From: Dehalococcoidia bacterium UBA1141
GTDB lineage: Bacteria; Chloroflexota; Dehalococcoidia; Lucifugimonadales; UBA3495
DNA length: 23,773 bases
Reading direction: 5' to 3'
NCBI GenBank assembly: GCA_002311385.1
Contig: DCAE01000121.1
Location: 1-23,773, forward strand
Translations under genes and position numbers: made by a program
Notes under the pieces: generated by a model
The model's input: only the letters and a program-made list of their open reading frames with translations
The model's database searches: none
Told to the model about the DNA's origin: nothing
Part shown: positions 21,726 through 23,773 of the stretch, piece by piece
Numbering within the stretch: the stretch's first letter is position 1
Layout: the number at the start of each line of letters is the position of its first letter

Positions 21726-22133
21726 CTAGGAGCCGGATTCCTGTTCTATGACGTGTAGGTACATAAAAGCGCCGCTCAGAAGAGTTGCGTCTTCGCAGTG
21801 GCCGCCAATCATTTCACCCGATGGGCGGGCTGCGGCAACGTGAATGTGGACCCGAATGCCACCATCCGGTAACGGCTGAATGTACCCTTCGGCGCTAACT
21901 AACTCGAGTGTTTCGTTAATAACTTGCCGCTGGAATTCAGGGGAGCCTTCTTCCCAGCTACATAGGTTGCGTAATTTCAACTCACTCAAACTTCCGATGC
22001 AGGACGTCACGATGGCCTCCCTTATGCCATTTGCCCGCGCCAATGACTCAAGGGTATCGACCAGTGATTCTCCGGCTTGAAATTTTCTGTAAACGATGCC
22101 TGATGTTTTTGATTCCCAAGTTCCTACTACCAT
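21726..22133 (-). CDS. PPC/DUF296-domain protein
   Basis: The product is 135 aa, with AGAGGAGA just before the start. It matches the plants-and-prokaryotes-conserved (PPC, DUF296) domain: GESLVDTLESLARANGIREA, then IVTSCIGSLSELKLR, NETLELVSAEGYI, and the metal-binding RVHIHV (His96, His98) and GGHC (His112). The fold is a trimer with a bound zinc. Bacterial stand-alone members are of unknown function; the plant homologues are fused to AT-hook DNA-binding domains. No DNA-binding segment is present here. It lies 158 bp upstream of the GMC gene on the same strand and may be co-transcribed with it; it is divergent from the M19 dipeptidase gene. Confidence 0.85.
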   Translation of the reverse strand: MVVGTWESKTSGIVYRKFQAGESLVDTLESLARANGIREAIVTSCIGSLSELKLRNLCSWEEGSPEFQRQVINETLELVSAEGYIQPLPDGGIRVHIHVAAARPSGEMIGGHCEDATLLSGAFMYLHVIEQESGS

Positions 22134-22346
22134 GCATTCTCCTCTAGCTTAGTCGTATCCATAGCGAGCATTTTACATGACAGCTGCAAATCGCTAGCCA
22201 CACTCACCCGCCCTCAGCGGTACCTTACCCTCTAGACTTCCCGATGAGGGGTGTCCCTGTGTACAATTTTCAAAGGCTTGGTGGGTTAGGTCATGGCAAG
22301 GCTACAACCAAGTCCGATTCCCGGCCCGGTAAAAGGAGAATCTAAG

Positions 22347-23444
22347 ATGGCGGAGAGTTCGATCCCATTGGCAAAGCAGGTCATCCTACCCCAGTCGATA
22401 GCCGTGACCCTCGACGATAATCAGGAGAATAGGTTTCAGCGTCTTGTTAAGGAAACGACGATGATTGACCTCCATCAGCATCCGATGGTGAAGCCGGAAG
22501 ACCCCAGCCAGCTCTTGGAATACCTTCGTAGTGACAGCTATGCGTGGGGCTACGAGGCGGTACGCCACGGAGGATTTACCGCCGTTGGGACGGCCAACGT
22601 CTACCGGGGGATGGTGAACACCGACGAGATGTCCTTCATCCGGTTCGAGGACCTTTTAGACGAGATTGGCATGATGATGTCAGACGTTGGTCGTCACAGC
22701 GAGGTTATCAAAGTCAGCAACGCCGACGATATCGAGGCCGCAAAGCAGAATGGCCAAGTGGGTTTCTTGCCTACAGTGGAGCATCTGGCCATCGGCAACG
22801 AGTTACGGCGCGTGGACGTGCTCTACAACGCTGGCATCAGGCTGGCTGGGCTGACATACCGGCGCAAGAACTACATCGGCGACGGCCATTTAGAACGGAA
22901 CGACGGCGGGCTAAGTTTGTTCGGGATCGAAGTCGTCAAAAAGATGAACGACCTCGGTATGGTGGTCGACCTGTCCCACGCATCTTTTCGAACGGCTATG
23001 GACGCCATCGAGTTTTCCCGAGCCCCCGTCACCTTCAGCCACGACGGATCCTACACCCTGGGCCAGCAACAAGGAGGTGGGGAGTACGCTGCGGGACGCC
23101 TGAGGAGGGACGAGGAGTTGGTAGCATGCGCACAAAAAGGCGGCATCGTCGGGGTCACCGTACAACCATCGGTAATCAGTAGCTGGGGGTCTGAGCTTAG
23201 CATCGAGCGCCTGCTGGATCACTACGATTATATGGTGAAATTGTTGGGCATTGACCATGTGGCCATAGGGACAGATACCAGCATCGGGGTGAGAAGCTCG
23301 GGCTTTGTTAGAGGGGTCGCATCCCCTGCCGAAGGGAAGAACATTATTCGCGGATTAATCCCCCGGGGCTATTCCGACGCCGAAATCATCAAGATTACCG
23401 GCGGCAACGCCCTGGGGTTTTTCCGCAGGGTCATGGGCGAGTAG
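22347..23444 (+). CDS. Membrane-dipeptidase-family (peptidase M19) metallohydrolase
   Basis: The product is 365 aa. ATG 22347 is chosen because AAGGAG (22333-22338) lies eight bases upstream; ATG 22293 is in frame but has no such site. The renal-dipeptidase TIM barrel is recognised from DLHQHP (His43, His45), TVEH (Glu145), VDLSHAS (His211), FSHDGS (His232), VAIGTD (Asp310) and ITGGNALGFF. Bacterial and mammalian M19 enzymes cleave dipeptides, often with a D-residue, using two metals held by His, Asp, Glu, His, His. Here the Asp of HxD is His. The protein has no signal peptide and is probably cytoplasmic. With the D-aminoacylase-like gene it hints at use of D-amino-acid-containing material; that link is inference. 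Confidence 0.88.
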   Translation: MAESSIPLAKQVILPQSIAVTLDDNQENRFQRLVKETTMIDLHQHPMVKPEDPSQLLEYLRSDSYAWGYEAVRHGGFTAVGTANVYRGMVNTDEMSFIRFEDLLDEIGMMMSDVGRHSEVIKVSNADDIEAAKQNGQVGFLPTVEHLAIGNELRRVDVLYNAGIRLAGLTYRRKNYIGDGHLERNDGGLSLFGIEVVKKMNDLGMVVDLSHASFRTAMDAIEFSRAPVTFSHDGSYTLGQQQGGGEYAAGRLRRDEELVACAQKGGIVGVTVQPSVISSWGSELSIERLLDHYDYMVKLLGIDHVAIGTDTSIGVRSSGFVRGVASPAEGKNIIRGLIPRGYSDAEIIKITGGNALGFFRRVMGE

Positions 23445-23584
23445 CCGCTTCATGGTTTAATTCAAACGCATCCTGAATGCATCGTAGAGCAAATGGGGGT
23501 TTATCCTCACGTTATTGCGTGGCAGCCACATTTATACACGTCTCCAGTTTCCATAGTAGGACGGCAGTCGGAGTGGAGGTGACC

Positions 23585-23764
23585 GTGTTGCAAAAAGCGC
23601 ATGTGGAAACGTGTAGTCATCATTGGATTATCCCCACAACTGAATGTCTGCTTACAATCGGTGTTTGTTATTTCTGTTCGGAGGAGCGGCAATTTTTCAA
23701 CGACGAAGTTTGGGACTTCGGGAAACTAAGACTACAATCTGTGGATTCATTCGATTTCAACTGA
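23585..23764 (+). CDS. Small zinc-ribbon protein (59 aa)
   Basis: GTG 23585 is taken as the start because GGAGG (23575-23579) lies five bases upstream; the longer frame from ATG 23477 has no ribosome site. The core CSHHWIIPTTECLL...GVCYFCSEERQFFN has four metal-ligand candidates, CxHH and CxxC. It follows the pattern C-x-HHW-x-I...G-x-C-x2-CG-x2-R-x-F-x-N seen in many very short bacterial proteins, with C-S in place of the usual C-G after the last Cys. The tail is acidic and aromatic. It is likely a cytoplasmic zinc-binding adaptor; its function is unknown. It follows the dipeptidase by 140 bp. Confidence 0.65.
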   Translation: MLQKAHVETCSHHWIIPTTECLLTIGVCYFCSEERQFFNDEVWDFGKLRLQSVDSFDFN

Positions 23765-23773
23765 CTTAAGTTC

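Noticed and set aside
22262..22267. TACAAT as a -10 box for the dipeptidase gene
   Set aside because: No acceptable -35 sequence is found 15-19 bp upstream.

Overview
The window looks like a bacterial chromosome segment of moderate GC. Most genes have strong Shine-Dalgarno sites (AGGAGG, AAGGAG) and several have sigma-70-like promoters. The gene set is orphan catabolic enzymes: a Rieske protein, nitroreductase, D-aminoacylase-type amidohydrolase, luciferase-like flavin monooxygenase, two amidase-signature enzymes, GMC oxidoreductase, metallo-beta-lactamase-fold hydrolase, M19 dipeptidase and a reductive-dehalogenase-like protein. This mixture suggests Chloroflexota, probably Dehalococcoidia of the marine SAR202 type. 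That is inference from gene content; there is no rRNA or other marker gene here, and I see no convincing tRNA, CRISPR array or transposase gene.

Layout. 1-450: a decayed left edge, where a truncated ORF runs out of frame into the last 25 codons of an apparent adenylate/guanylate-cyclase gene, followed by one arm of a 46-bp inverted repeat. 594-6413: intact enzymes: Rieske protein, nitroreductase (-), HIT protein (-), cupin, and a D-aminoacylase-like amidohydrolase with its own promoter and terminator. 6700-10000: a degenerate zone around one intact flavin monooxygenase. It holds a short lipoprotein, the second arm of the inverted repeat, a surface-protein pseudogene with three frameshifts, a 64-bp perfect palindrome, and the C-terminal relic of another secreted protein. 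10130-13230 (-): an amidase, an 88-aa protein and an oligopeptidase B pseudogene lacking its catalytic domain. 13598-17484 (+): a reductive-dehalogenase-like iron-sulfur protein, a second amidase and a VanZ-like membrane protein. 17513-23764: small ORFs, a TPR lipoprotein (-), a metallo-beta-lactamase-fold hydrolase, a GMC oxidoreductase (-), a PPC/DUF296 protein (-), an M19 dipeptidase and a small zinc-ribbon protein.

How the genes work together. There is little operon structure: genes alternate strand, carry their own signals and are separated by 80-500 bp gaps. The theme is hydrolysis of amide and D-amino-acid bonds plus flavin, iron-sulfur and GMC redox chemistry, as expected of an oligotroph scavenging refractory organic matter. 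The most notable items are the orphan RdhA-like protein with neither Tat signal nor RdhB partner, the cluster of gene relics tied to an inverted repeat pair, and the 64-bp spacerless palindrome.
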